Positions 18,452 through 26,916 of a stretch of DNA of 64,000 bases are shown piece by piece. The translations under genes and the position numbers were made by a program. Location: contig NZ_JAPJZH010000007.1 of the NCBI RefSeq assembly GCF_027889715.1, forward strand, positions 62,001 through 126,000, in the 5' to 3' direction. The notes beneath the pieces were generated by a model. That model was not told where the DNA came from and did not search any database. It saw only the letters and a list, made by a program, of their open reading frames with translations. Within the stretch, counting starts at the first letter, position 1; every line of letters starts with the position of its first letter. The stretch comes from Allohoeflea poritis. GTDB lineage: Bacteria > Pseudomonadota > Alphaproteobacteria > Rhizobiales > Rhizobiaceae.

Positions 18452-19708
18452 TCATGCCTCTTCCGGATAGGGCCAGCTGCCGTCGAGAGGCAACTCCTCC
18501 ACCTGCCAGTCAATGCCGACCTGCGGCATCGCGGCGAGGAACGGATCGGGATCGAGTTCCTCGACATGCACCATGGTCTGCGGGTTCCAGATCCCGTCGG
18601 CGATCAGCCGGGCGGCTGTGATCACCGGAATGCCGGTGGAATAGGAAATGGACTGGCTACCCACCTCGCGGAAATTGGCCTCATGATCGCAATTCGACCA
18701 GATGAAGAAGCGCTTTTCCTTGCCGTCCTTCCTGCCGCGCACATCGACGCCGATGCAGATCTTGCCGGTATAGCCCTCGGCCAGCGAGGCCGGATCGGGC
18801 AGCAGCGCCTTGACCAGCCGGTTCGGCGCCACCTTGACCCCGTCCACCTCGACGGGAACCGAGGACGTCAGGCCGAGACTGTCCAGCACGTTGAACACAT
18901 TGAGGTAATGTTCGCCGAAGCCCATCCAGAAGGTGATGCGCGGCGTATCGGGGAAGTTGACAGCCAAGGACTGCAACTCGTCATGGCCCATCGAATAGAC
19001 ACGGTGCGTTCCGACCTGCGGAAGCGTCACGTCCATCCACTGCGAATGGCGCGGGATGGTCTTCCAGGCGCCCTCCTCCCAGGTGATCACATCCTCCTTG
19101 ATCTCGCGCAGATTGATATCGGCGTCGAAATTGGTGGCGAAATAGCGCCCGTGGCTGCCGGCATTGACATCGATGATGTCGATCGCGTCGATTTCGTCGA
19201 GAAGGTGCTTGCGGACATAGGCGCAGAAGATGTTGACGACGCCGGGGTCGAAGCCCATGCCGAGAAAGGCGTTGACCTTCTTCTCGGCGAATTTCGGCCG
19301 GCGCGGCCACTCCACGTAGGAATACCAGGGCGGATCGATATTCTCGATGAACTCGTCCTCGGCAAGCGCGGTGTCGAGATAGCTGGCGCCCGTCTCCAGG
19401 CAGGCGTCCAGTATGGTGGCGTTGCAATAGGAAGAGGCGACATTGAGGACGATCTTCGCGTCGAGATCGCGGATCAGCCCGGTCATTTCGCCGGGATCGC
19501 GCGCATTGACCGCCCGGACCGAGAGCAACGGCTCGTCATTCGCGCCGCCCCAGCGTGCCTGGATATCGGCGGCGATCTTCTCGAGCTTGTCGCGGTTGCG
19601 CGCGGCTAGCGTAATCGTGCCGAAATCGTCACGGAACTGCACCGCCTTGTTGGCGGTGACCTGGCCGACACCGCCGGCGCCGACGATCAACAAATTGGGC
19701 TTGGCCAT
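18452..19708 (-). CDS. Carboxynorspermidine synthase (saccharopine dehydrogenase family)
   Basis: The 418-residue protein has an N-terminal Rossmann motif ('NLLIVGAGGVGQVTANKAVQF') and the saccharopine-dehydrogenase-like C-terminal domain ('AFLGMGFDPGVVNIFCAYVRKHLLDEID'). In this family context it condenses aspartate semialdehyde with putrescine or diaminopropane and reduces the imine with NADPH. The start is the second ATG (19708), six bases after GGGAG; the ATG at 19714 is too close to that site. The decarboxylase follows immediately, forming the standard synthase-decarboxylase pair. It lies 33 bp after pyrE. Confidence 0.92.
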   Translation of the reverse strand: MAKPNLLIVGAGGVGQVTANKAVQFRDDFGTITLAARNRDKLEKIAADIQARWGGANDEPLLSVRAVNARDPGEMTGLIRDLDAKIVLNVASSYCNATILDACLETGASYLDTALAEDEFIENIDPPWYSYVEWPRRPKFAEKKVNAFLGMGFDPGVVNIFCAYVRKHLLDEIDAIDIIDVNAGSHGRYFATNFDADINLREIKEDVITWEEGAWKTIPRHSQWMDVTLPQVGTHRVYSMGHDELQSLAVNFPDTPRITFWMGFGEHYLNVFNVLDSLGLTSSVPVEVDGVKVAPNRLVKALLPDPASLAEGYTGKICIGVDVRGRKDGKEKRFFIWSNCDHEANFREVGSQSISYSTGIPVITAARLIADGIWNPQTMVHVEELDPDPFLAAMPQVGIDWQVEELPLDGSWPYPEEA

Positions 19709-19741
19709 CAGCATCTCCCGTCAAAGAGACAAACAAACGGT

Positions 19742-20446
19742 TCAGGGTTTTTCCGGAAGCTCCGAAATGCCGCCATTGCGGCTCGACCATTCAAGCGGCG
19801 CATTCAGAAAGGCTTCCACTTCGGCAAGCGTCTTTTCATCGAAATAGCTGTTCTTGCGCGACAGCGACAGCACGTCCCACCAGGTGGCAAGGTAATGCAG
19901 CGTCATGCCGTTCGCCTTCAGGCGCTCCGGTGCGTCCTTGAAAATGTCGTAGTAAAACACAGCGAATGTGTGGTCGATGGTGGCGCCCGCCTTGCGGATT
20001 GCCTCGGCGAACTTGATCTTGCTGCCGCCGTCGGTGGTCAGGTCCTCGACCAGGATCACCCGGCTGCCCTCCGGCATGTCGCCCTCGATCTGCGCATCGC
20101 GGCCGAAACCCTTCGGCTTCTTTCGGATATACTGCATGGGAAGGCCCATGCGCTCGGCGATCCAGGCAGCGAAGGGAATGCCCGCCGTCTCGCCTCCGGC
20201 GACGCTGTCGAACTGTTCGAAGCCGGCCTCGCGCAGGATCGTGCCGACCGCGAAGTCCATGATGGCCGAGCGAATGCGCGGGTAGGAAATCAGCTTTCGG
20301 CAATCGATATAGACAGGGCTCGCAAGGCCCGAGGTGAAAGTATAGGGCTCGTCGGAGCGGAAATGCACCGCCTTGATTTCGACCAGCATCTTGGCGACCA
20401 GTTCGGCGGCCAGTTCCCTGTCAGGGTATGTATTTGAGAACATCAT
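19742..20446 (-). CDS. pyrE: Orotate phosphoribosyltransferase
   Basis: The 234-residue enzyme joins orotate to PRPP to make OMP in de novo pyrimidine synthesis. The PRPP motif is '[17 protein letters not shown]'; '[20 protein letters not shown]' and '[17 protein letters not shown]' are further family segments. It follows pyrC by 31 bp. Placing polyamine genes directly after it is unusual. The C-terminal extension '[27 protein letters not shown]' is common in alphaproteobacterial PyrE. Confidence 0.96.
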   Translation of the reverse strand: MMFSNTYPDRELAAELVAKMLVEIKAVHFRSDEPYTFTSGLASPVYIDCRKLISYPRIRSAIMDFAVGTILREAGFEQFDSVAGGETAGIPFAAWIAERMGLPMQYIRKKPKGFGRDAQIEGDMPEGSRVILVEDLTTDGGSKIKFAEAIRKAGATIDHTFAVFYYDIFKDAPERLKANGMTLHYLATWWDVLSLSRKNSYFDEKTLAEVEAFLNAPLEWSSRNGGISELPEKP

Positions 20447-20477
20447 CTATACCTCGAAATATTCGTTTCTTGCCGCC

Positions 20478-21521
20478 CTAATCCTGCACGACATCCCAGT
20501 GCAGCGGGAACATCGGATCGAATACCGTGACCGGACCAAGGCCCGTCTCGATCCTTTCCGGATATTGCACGGGCTCATCGCGCCTGATCAGGCGTATCCG
20601 CTCTTCATTAGCCGGCAAACCGTAAAATGCCGGCCCGTTCAGCGACACAAAGGCCTCCAGCCGGTCGAGCGCGCCCTCCTCTTCGAAGACATGCGCCAAA
20701 CACGCCATGGTATTGATGGCGGAGAATACGCCGGCACAACCGCAGGCACTTTCCTTAGCCGGATCAATATGCGGCGCGGAATCGGTCCCCAGGAAGAAGC
20801 GCCTGTTGCCCGACGTCGCGGCACGGCGCAGCGCGAGGCGATGGCTTTCGCGCTTGGCCACCGGCAGGCAGTAGTAGTGCGGCCGGATACCGCCGGCCAG
20901 GATGGCGTTCCTGTTGATGATCAGATGATGGGTGGTGATCGTCCCGCCGATCCCCTCCGGTCCGTTCTCGACAAAGTCGATACCGTCACTGGTGGTGATG
21001 TGCTCCATGATGATCCGCAGATCGGGAAATCGCTGTCGGACCGGATCGAGAACGCGCTCGATGAAGACCGCCTCGCGGTCGAAGATATCGATCTCCGGAT
21101 CGGTCACTTCGCCATGCACGCAGAGCGGCACACCGGCCTCGGCCATGCGCTCGAAGACCGGATACACGGTTTCGATATTGCGCACACCGCTATGGGAATT
21201 GGTCGTCGCACCGGCCGGATAGAGCTTGACGGCGGTAATTTCACCGCTGCGATGGCCGGCGACCACATCCTCGGCGTCCGTGTCCTCGGTCAGATAAAGC
21301 GTCATCAGCGGCGTGAAGTCGTCGCCCTCGGGCAGTGCCTTTTCGATCCGCGCCCGGTAGTCCGCCGCCATGGCGGTTGTCGCGACATGGGGCACGAGGT
21401 TGGGCATGATGATCGCCCTGGCGAAATGCCGGCTCGTATGCGGCAACACAGCCTCCAGCATCGCGCCATCGCGCAGATGAAGATGCCAGTCGTCCGGGCG
21501 GCGTATCGTAAGTTCCTGCAT
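20478..21521 (-). CDS. pyrC: Dihydroorotase (class II, E. coli type)
   Basis: The 347-residue zinc amidohydrolase closes carbamoyl aspartate to dihydroorotate. Metal-binding and catalytic segments are visible: '[13 protein letters not shown]' (HxH), '[13 protein letters not shown]' (carboxylated lysine), 'PLCVHGEV', '[12 protein letters not shown]' and 'FLGTDSAPH'. I start at 21521 (MQELTIRRP), which gives the usual length; a longer frame to 21596 has no support. It heads the pyrC-pyrE-polyamine cluster and is divergent from the M42 peptidase gene across about 240 bp. Confidence 0.96.
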   Translation of the reverse strand: MQELTIRRPDDWHLHLRDGAMLEAVLPHTSRHFARAIIMPNLVPHVATTAMAADYRARIEKALPEGDDFTPLMTLYLTEDTDAEDVVAGHRSGEITAVKLYPAGATTNSHSGVRNIETVYPVFERMAEAGVPLCVHGEVTDPEIDIFDREAVFIERVLDPVRQRFPDLRIIMEHITTSDGIDFVENGPEGIGGTITTHHLIINRNAILAGGIRPHYYCLPVAKRESHRLALRRAATSGNRRFFLGTDSAPHIDPAKESACGCAGVFSAINTMACLAHVFEEEGALDRLEAFVSLNGPAFYGLPANEERIRLIRRDEPVQYPERIETGLGPVTVFDPMFPLHWDVVQD

Positions 21522-21760
21522 GGCTGTCCGTCTCAAGGCGGCCCGGGTCGTCGGGCATGCCGCGCTTCTGAAATGTCCCGGCTTCCATACAGACAAATTG
21601 CGACGAGAACCAGAGTGGGAATTCCGCCTCCTCCGAGTTTCCCTGAAAAATCGACCTCGGCTTCTCGCTACAGGGTCGACGATTTCGCTGTTCCCTGCGC
21701 CGCGCTGCTTCTATGATCCGCGCCGGAACGAGTAGCCGATCAAATAGAAAGCCAAAAAAC

Positions 21761-22798
21761 ATGAATGTGGATCTTCTGCGCCGCCTCTGCGAAACCCCGG
21801 GTGTCCCGGGTCACGAATACCGTGTCAGGGAACTGATCGAAGCCGAGGTCGAGCCTCTGTTCGACGCGATCGAGGTCGACCCGATGGGCTCGCTTCTTTG
21901 CCGGCGCGATCCGCGCAAGAAGGTCAAGCAGCCGAAGAGGATCATGCTGCTTTGCCATATGGACGAGATCGGCTTCCTGGTCTCGCACATCACGGACAAG
22001 GGTTTCGTCTATGTGCACCCGGTGGGCGGTTTCGACGCCCGCAACCTTTTTTCCCGCCGCGTCGTGGTGACGACGGATAAAGGCGACCTGAAAGGCGTGA
22101 TGAACCCGGGCGGCCGACCGATCCATATCGCGACGCCAGAAGAGCGCAAGAAAGTGCCGGAGGTCGGCGAGTTCGTCATCGATCTCGGTCTCGGCGAAAA
22201 GACCAAGGATCACGTCAAGGTCGGTGACATGGTGACCATGGACGAGCCGCTGATCGAGATCGGCGACAAGATCGTCTCCAAGGCGCTCGACAACCGGGTT
22301 GCCTGCTGGCTGGGGATCGAGGCGATCCGCGCGCTGGGCAAGGCCAAACATGGCTGCGAGATCCATGTGGCCTTCACCTGCCAGGAAGAAGTCGGCCTGC
22401 GCGGGGCGCGCACGGCGTCCTTTGCAGTCAAACCGGATATCGGCATCGGCATCGACACAACGCTTTCCTGCGACACGCCGGGCGTTCCGGAACAGGACCG
22501 CACGACCGAACAGGGCAAGGGCTTCGGCCTGCATGTCAAGGATTCGAGCTTCATTGCCGACCGCGATCTCGTCAACGAGGTCGAGGCCATCGCCGTCAAG
22601 CAGGACATCCCCTATCAACGCACCATGTTGCGCGCCGGCGGCCAGGACGGCGCAGCCGCCCAGCAGGCGGCGGCGGGCGCCCGCGCGGTCGGCATCGTCG
22701 TCGGAACGCGCTATATCCATACGGTGACCGAGATGATCCACCGCGCCGACCTGGAAGCCGCGCGCGATATTCTGGCGGCCTATCTAAAGCAAGCCTAG
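21761..22798 (+). CDS. M42 family metallopeptidase (glutamyl/deblocking aminopeptidase type)
   Basis: The 345-residue protein shows M42 (PepA/FrvX-type) features: 'MLLCHMDEIGFLVSHI' (first metal His and Asp), 'KALDNRVACWLGIEAI' (bridging Asp), 'VAFTCQEEVGLRGARTA' (catalytic Glu pair), 'GIGIDTT' and 'RYIHTVTEMIH'. Such enzymes are cytosolic dinuclear aminopeptidases forming large tetrahedral particles. The start at 21761 gives the canonical N-terminus (MNVDLLRRLCETPGVPGHE). It precedes the DddP-family gene by 122 bp in the same direction. Confidence 0.93.
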   Translation: MNVDLLRRLCETPGVPGHEYRVRELIEAEVEPLFDAIEVDPMGSLLCRRDPRKKVKQPKRIMLLCHMDEIGFLVSHITDKGFVYVHPVGGFDARNLFSRRVVVTTDKGDLKGVMNPGGRPIHIATPEERKKVPEVGEFVIDLGLGEKTKDHVKVGDMVTMDEPLIEIGDKIVSKALDNRVACWLGIEAIRALGKAKHGCEIHVAFTCQEEVGLRGARTASFAVKPDIGIGIDTTLSCDTPGVPEQDRTTEQGKGFGLHVKDSSFIADRDLVNEVEAIAVKQDIPYQRTMLRAGGQDGAAAQQAAAGARAVGIVVGTRYIHTVTEMIHRADLEAARDILAAYLKQA

Positions 22799-22920
22799 AG
22801 CACGGTTTTTCGCACTGCAGGAGGCGCAAACCGGATTTTTCAGGTCGCGTCCAAAAGCGCATATCGGGCGATTTTCGGCAACGTTCTCTCCATTGACGGG
22901 CGACGGAACGGAGCTGATCC

Positions 22921-24258
22921 ATGAGTGTCTTTTCGGTGTCGAATCAGAAGATCGATCCCTCCCGCCGGCGTGCGGCCGGATCGAAGCTGGACGGCACGCC
23001 CGACGACAATGACCGGGTCGAAATCGGGCCGACCGCGCTTGCCTTTTCCGAATGGCAGGCCGCCGGCCTGACGCCTCCGAACCTTGAGCGCATGCGTCGG
23101 TTCCGGCTCGACCGGCTGGTCGCCGAAATCCGAAAGCACGATTATGCGGGGCTTCTGTGCTTCGACCCGCTGAACATCCGCTACGCCACCGACACCACCA
23201 ACATGCAGCTCTGGACGGCGCACAATTTCGCCCGCGCCTGTTTCGTCTCGGCCGACGGCTATATCGTGCTTTGGGATTTCCACAATTGCGATCATCTTTC
23301 GGCGCACACGCCGCTCGTGCGCGAGGTGCGCCACGGCGCCAGCTTCTTCTATTTCGAGAGCGGCGACCGGGTGGAGGAACATGCGGCAAAATTCGCCGCT
23401 GAGCTCGACGATCTTTTGCGCCTGCATGGCGGGACGAACCGGCGGCTCGCAGTCGACAAGATCGAGACCGCCGGCTACGAGGCGCTGCAAAAGCTGGGCG
23501 TCGAGATCTTCGAAGGCCAGGCGGTCACGGAAATCGCGCGTGTCGTGAAAGGGCCGGACGAGATCCTCGCCATGCGTTGCGCCATGCATTCCTGCGAGGC
23601 GGCCGTTGCCGAGATGCAGGCGCGCATGGAGCCGGGCATTACCGAGAACGATGTCTGGGCCGAGCTGCATGCCGGCAATATCCGCCGCGGCGGCGAGTGG
23701 ATCGAGACCCGGCTTCTGGCCTCCGGCCCGCGCTGCAATCCGTGGTTCCAGGAATGCGGACCGCGGATCATCCAGCAGGGGGAGCTGCTCGCCTTCGATA
23801 CCGATCTCATCGGCACTTACGGCATGTGCGTCGACTTCTCGCGCACCTGGATGGTCGGCGATTTCGTGCCGACCAACGAGCAGAAGGACCACTACCGGGT
23901 CGCCCATGAGCACATCAGCGCCAATATGGAACTGATGCAGCCCGGCATGACCTTCGAGGAGATGACCCACAAGGCCCACCGGCTGCCGGAACGCTTCCGC
24001 AACCAGCGCTATAGCTGCCTGGCGCACGGCGTTGGCCTGTGCGACGAATATCCGGCGATCCGCTATCCGGAGGACTATGAGGCTTCAGGCTATGAGGGCG
24101 CGCTGGAACCCGGCATGATCATGACGGTCGAAGCCTATATCGGCGCCGACGGCGGCAATGTCGGCGTCAAGTTGGAAGACCAGTTGCTGATCACCGAAAC
24201 GGGCCACGAGAACCTGACGACCTATCCGTTCGAGGAACGGTTGCTAGAGCAATTCTGA
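22921..24258 (+). CDS. dddP: DddP-family M24 metalloenzyme (putative DMSP lyase)
   Basis: The 445-residue protein has the pita-bread M24 fold of creatinase and Xaa-Pro peptidases, but throughout matches the DddP DMSP lyase: 'LDGTPDDNDRVEIGPTALAF', 'FDPLNIRYATDTTNMQLW', 'NPWFQECGPRI', 'HGVGLCDEYP' and 'ENLTTYPF'. The expected iron ligands are present as D293, D295, D305, H369, E404 and E419, and the proposed catalytic Asp is D375, each two positions below the numbering I recall for Roseobacter-clade DddP. DddP cleaves DMSP to dimethyl sulfide and acrylate. Activity is inferred; related M24 proteins in Rhizobiales are not all tested. The last four codons and stop lie in a MITE-like repeat. Confidence 0.78.
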   Translation: MSVFSVSNQKIDPSRRRAAGSKLDGTPDDNDRVEIGPTALAFSEWQAAGLTPPNLERMRRFRLDRLVAEIRKHDYAGLLCFDPLNIRYATDTTNMQLWTAHNFARACFVSADGYIVLWDFHNCDHLSAHTPLVREVRHGASFFYFESGDRVEEHAAKFAAELDDLLRLHGGTNRRLAVDKIETAGYEALQKLGVEIFEGQAVTEIARVVKGPDEILAMRCAMHSCEAAVAEMQARMEPGITENDVWAELHAGNIRRGGEWIETRLLASGPRCNPWFQECGPRIIQQGELLAFDTDLIGTYGMCVDFSRTWMVGDFVPTNEQKDHYRVAHEHISANMELMQPGMTFEEMTHKAHRLPERFRNQRYSCLAHGVGLCDEYPAIRYPEDYEASGYEGALEPGMIMTVEAYIGADGGNVGVKLEDQLLITETGHENLTTYPFEERLLEQF

Positions 24259-24547
24259 GTTAGCTTGGAACATTTGATGGCGGAAAATCGGTCCACTCGG
24301 CTAGGCGCGTCGCGCAGCGCGATGCTGGGCATCGGGCAAGCGGCGCAACGACGTCCGATGGGTCGATTTTCCCCACCCTTGAAAGGACGATCTTATTGAA
24401 ACTCAAAGATGAATGGGCCGGGCGATTTTGCTCCCTGGCGTCGTTGGCTCGCGCTTGTGGTGGGTTGGCACCACGGCGCGCAATCCGCCTAGCCAGAGAC
24501 CAAAATCGCCGCGGTCAAATGATCCAAGCTAACTCAGAATTGCTCTA
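24245..24547. mobile_element. MITE-like repeat, copy 1 (303 bp, TA ends)
   Basis: The element begins GAGCAATTCTGAGTTAG and ends with its reverse complement; the terminal inverted repeat extends to about 31 bp with one mismatch and further symmetry inward (GGCTAGGCG on both arms). It is bounded by TA on each side, as expected for TA-target insertion (IS630/mariner type). It has no ORF of note. A second copy, about 90% identical by eye, is at 29975-30276. It starts inside the last codons of the DddP-family gene. Confidence 0.8.
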
Positions 24548-24852
24548 GGGTAGAATTCTTTTGTCTTCACGCTGTTATTTGCGCTCACGGCCGCACCGCC
24601 GCTGCGCGGCTGGCCTGCGCGGGCGCGCCGCATGGGCGGCGACGGCCAGTCGGCCTTTCGAAGCGCTGTGCGCTTCGAGTTCATTTATTCATGATAGGTT
24701 TTGCGTGTGGCACCCAACGCGCACGACCGTGCGCCGCTGATCGTTCGGCGCCCCGTCCGGAGGTTAGCCCAGCCTGTATCCATCTGGATACAGGCTGGGC
24801 GCTCAACCGTGAGGACATATTAGCTACGGCCGTGCGCCGTGAGCGAAATAAA
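24548..24852. other. Non-coding gap with strong hairpins before the M19 dipeptidase gene
   Basis: This stretch lies between the convergent DddP-family and dipeptidase genes. It contains a 9-bp stem hairpin at 24658-24678 (TCGAAGCGC / GCGCTTCGA, loop TGT) followed by a T-containing stretch, which could end plus-strand transcripts. A longer perfect hairpin is listed separately. No gene is apparent. Confidence 0.5.
24767..24800. repeat. Perfect 15-bp stem, 4-base loop inverted repeat
   Basis: Arms at 24767-24781 and 24786-24800 are exact reverse complements (GCCCAGCCTGTATCC) around the loop ATCT, with an outer GTT/AAC pairing. It has no T-run, so it is not a classic terminator. It sits 52 bases beyond the dipeptidase stop. 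Confidence 0.85.
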
Positions 24853-25908
24853 TCAACCGCCCCAGGTCTTTTCCAATACACGCAGCCAGTTGCCGTGGCA
24901 CAGCTTTGCCAGCAGTGCGTCGTCGTAGCCGTGGCCGCGCATGGCCTCGATGAGGTTCGGCAGGCCGGACGCGTCCTTGATCGCCCTCGGCACCACCGCG
25001 CCGTCGAAATCGGAGCCGAAACCGACCCGGTCCTCGCCGAGGTGCCCGATCAGGTGATCGAAGTGGCGCAGCATCTGTTCGAGCGGAACGTCGGAAAGCA
25101 TCCTGCCATCCTCGCGCAGGAACGACGCGGCAAAATTGACGCCGACCATGCCGTCGCTCTCGGCGATCGCGGCAAGCTGTTTGTCGGTGAGGTTGCGCAC
25201 ATGCGGGCACAGCGCATGGGCATTGGAGTGGGTGGCGACGAGCGGCGCATCGCTCAATCGCGCAACATCCCAGAAACCCTTTTCGGTGATGTGCGAAAGA
25301 TCGATCATGATGCGCAGCGCATTGCAGCGGCGCACCAGTTTCGCACCGTGCTCGGTCAGACCGGGACCGGTGTCGGGCGAACCTGGAAAACGGAATGGAA
25401 CGCCCGCCCCAAAGATGGTCGGCCGGCTCCACACGGGGCCGAGTGAGCGCAGGCCGGCGCGATAGAAGACCTCCAGCGCGTGTAGCTCCGCGTCGATCGC
25501 CTCGGCACCCTCCATATGCATGATCGCGGCCATGGTTCCGCTTTCCAGGCAGGCGGCGATATCGGCGGCGGCGAGACAGATCTTCAAAGCGCCCATCTCC
25601 TCGAGCCGAACGAGGATCGCCGCTTCCTCCATCGCGATCTGGACCGCATTCTTGACGCCGACCGGCTGGGGAAGGCCGATATCGTATTTCTCCGCCTTCA
25701 TGGCCTCGAAATCATCGTCGAGCGTGTTCTCGGTCGGAATCCATATGGCGAAGAAGCCGCCGCCAAAGCCGCCGGCGCGCGCCTTCGGCACGTCGATATG
25801 GCCCTTGCCGCCGGTGAGGAACGCTTTCGCGGCGTCGACACCGCCGGAATTGAGGATGCGCGTCAGCACATCATTGTGACCGTCAAAAATGAGCGTCAAA
25901 GGTATCAC
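24853..25908 (-). CDS. Membrane dipeptidase (peptidase family M19)
   Basis: The 351-residue protein is an M19 dinuclear zinc dipeptidase. The first metal pair is in 'IFDGHNDVLTR'; the bridging Glu in 'AIMHMEGAEAID'; the later His residues in 'MIDLSHITEKGFWDV' and 'LVATHSNAHALCPHVRN'; and the Asp in 'VGFGSDFDGAVVP'. No signal peptide is visible, so it is probably cytosolic, as in many bacterial members that hydrolyse dipeptides or D-amino-acid dipeptides. The start is GTG at 25908. It follows the PEP-mutase family gene by 20 bp, suggesting one operon. Confidence 0.93.
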   Translation of the reverse strand: MIPLTLIFDGHNDVLTRILNSGGVDAAKAFLTGGKGHIDVPKARAGGFGGGFFAIWIPTENTLDDDFEAMKAEKYDIGLPQPVGVKNAVQIAMEEAAILVRLEEMGALKICLAAADIAACLESGTMAAIMHMEGAEAIDAELHALEVFYRAGLRSLGPVWSRPTIFGAGVPFRFPGSPDTGPGLTEHGAKLVRRCNALRIMIDLSHITEKGFWDVARLSDAPLVATHSNAHALCPHVRNLTDKQLAAIAESDGMVGVNFAASFLREDGRMLSDVPLEQMLRHFDHLIGHLGEDRVGFGSDFDGAVVPRAIKDASGLPNLIEAMRGHGYDDALLAKLCHGNWLRVLEKTWGG

Positions 25909-25928
25909 CGCGTCTGTCCCGATTGTTC

Positions 25929-26822
25929 CTACTCCTTTGCCTGGATGAGCGATCTGGCGAAATCAAGCTCGCCCTGCTCGGCCTCGCGCATCTGCGGCAG
26001 ACCGACGATGGCCGTGAATTCGTCGAATGTGACCATGCGGTCCCGCGCATTGGCGCTGGTCCCGTCAGCCTTGATCGTGGCGTAGAGGTCGATCAGCGCC
26101 CTGGTCATGGTGAAAATGGAACTGAGGCCCCAAAGCCCGCACGCATAACCGATCTCCTGCAGTTCAGCCGAATCGTGATCCGGCGACATGCCGAAATCGA
26201 TCATGTTTGCGAGGTGAAGCCCCCCGAGATCGGCGATGATCCGGCGCATCTGTTCAACGCTTGTCGGCGCCTCGATGAACAGCATGTCGGCGCCGGCCTC
26301 ACGGTAGAGCCCGGCCCGTTCGATGGCGGCATTGAGCCCCTCGACCGCAAGCGCATCCGTGCGGGCCACCAGCACGAGATCGCCGTCGGTCCGCGCATCC
26401 GCCGCCGCCTTCACCTTGGCGATCATGTCTTCCACCGGCACGACCGCCTTGCCCGGCGTGTGGCCGCAACGCTTCGGAAAGACCTGATCCTCGATGAAGA
26501 ACCCGGCGACACCGGCGCGTTCCAGTTCGCGTGTTGTGCGGCGCACGTTGGATGCGTTGCCGAAACCCGTGTCGGCATCGACGAAGAGCGGGATGTCCAC
26601 CGCGCCGGTCACGCGTCTGTAATGCTCCGCCAATTCGCTAAGCCCCAGTTGCGAACTGTCCGGGGCGGCCAGCAAGGAGCCGGTGACTGGAAAGCCGCCC
26701 ATGACGATCGCATCGAAACCGGCACGCTCGGCGAGCTTTGCAGAAAGCGCGTCATGGGCGCCCGGCATGACAAGGAATTCCGGCGCATTCAGAAGCGCCC
26801 GCAGGCGCGTTGTCGGTCTCAT
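25929..26822 (-). CDS. Isocitrate lyase/PEP mutase superfamily protein
   Basis: The 297-residue enzyme starts at the ATG at 26822 with AAAGGA eight bases upstream. It has the superfamily signature 'FIEDQVFPKRCGH', the acidic metal region 'LFVDADTGFGN' and an early 'MPGAHDALSAKLAERAGFDAIVMGG'. These proteins form or cut carbon-carbon or carbon-phosphorus bonds in alpha-oxycarboxylates (methylisocitrate lyase, oxaloacetate decarboxylase, dimethylmalate lyase). I cannot pick the substrate. The KRCGH signature favours a lyase or decarboxylase over a PEP mutase. It is upstream of the dipeptidase and downstream of the photolyase gene. Confidence 0.88.
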   Translation of the reverse strand: MRPTTRLRALLNAPEFLVMPGAHDALSAKLAERAGFDAIVMGGFPVTGSLLAAPDSSQLGLSELAEHYRRVTGAVDIPLFVDADTGFGNASNVRRTTRELERAGVAGFFIEDQVFPKRCGHTPGKAVVPVEDMIAKVKAAADARTDGDLVLVARTDALAVEGLNAAIERAGLYREAGADMLFIEAPTSVEQMRRIIADLGGLHLANMIDFGMSPDHDSAELQEIGYACGLWGLSSIFTMTRALIDLYATIKADGTSANARDRMVTFDEFTAIVGLPQMREAEQGELDFARSLIQAKE

Positions 26823-26916
26823 GAAACGGGTCCTTTCAAGCAGGCTCCAGCCCTTTCGCAGCAACATCCACATTCGTGCGGTTTTGCGCAAGGGCAAGCA
26901 CCGGCTGAGAAGGAAA

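Noticed and set aside
22799-22920. Further MITE fragment starting CTAGAGCA after the M42 gene
   Set aside because: Only the first seven or so bases resemble the MITE end; the rest diverges and no inverted partner is present. It may be another rhizobial palindromic repeat, but I cannot support it.
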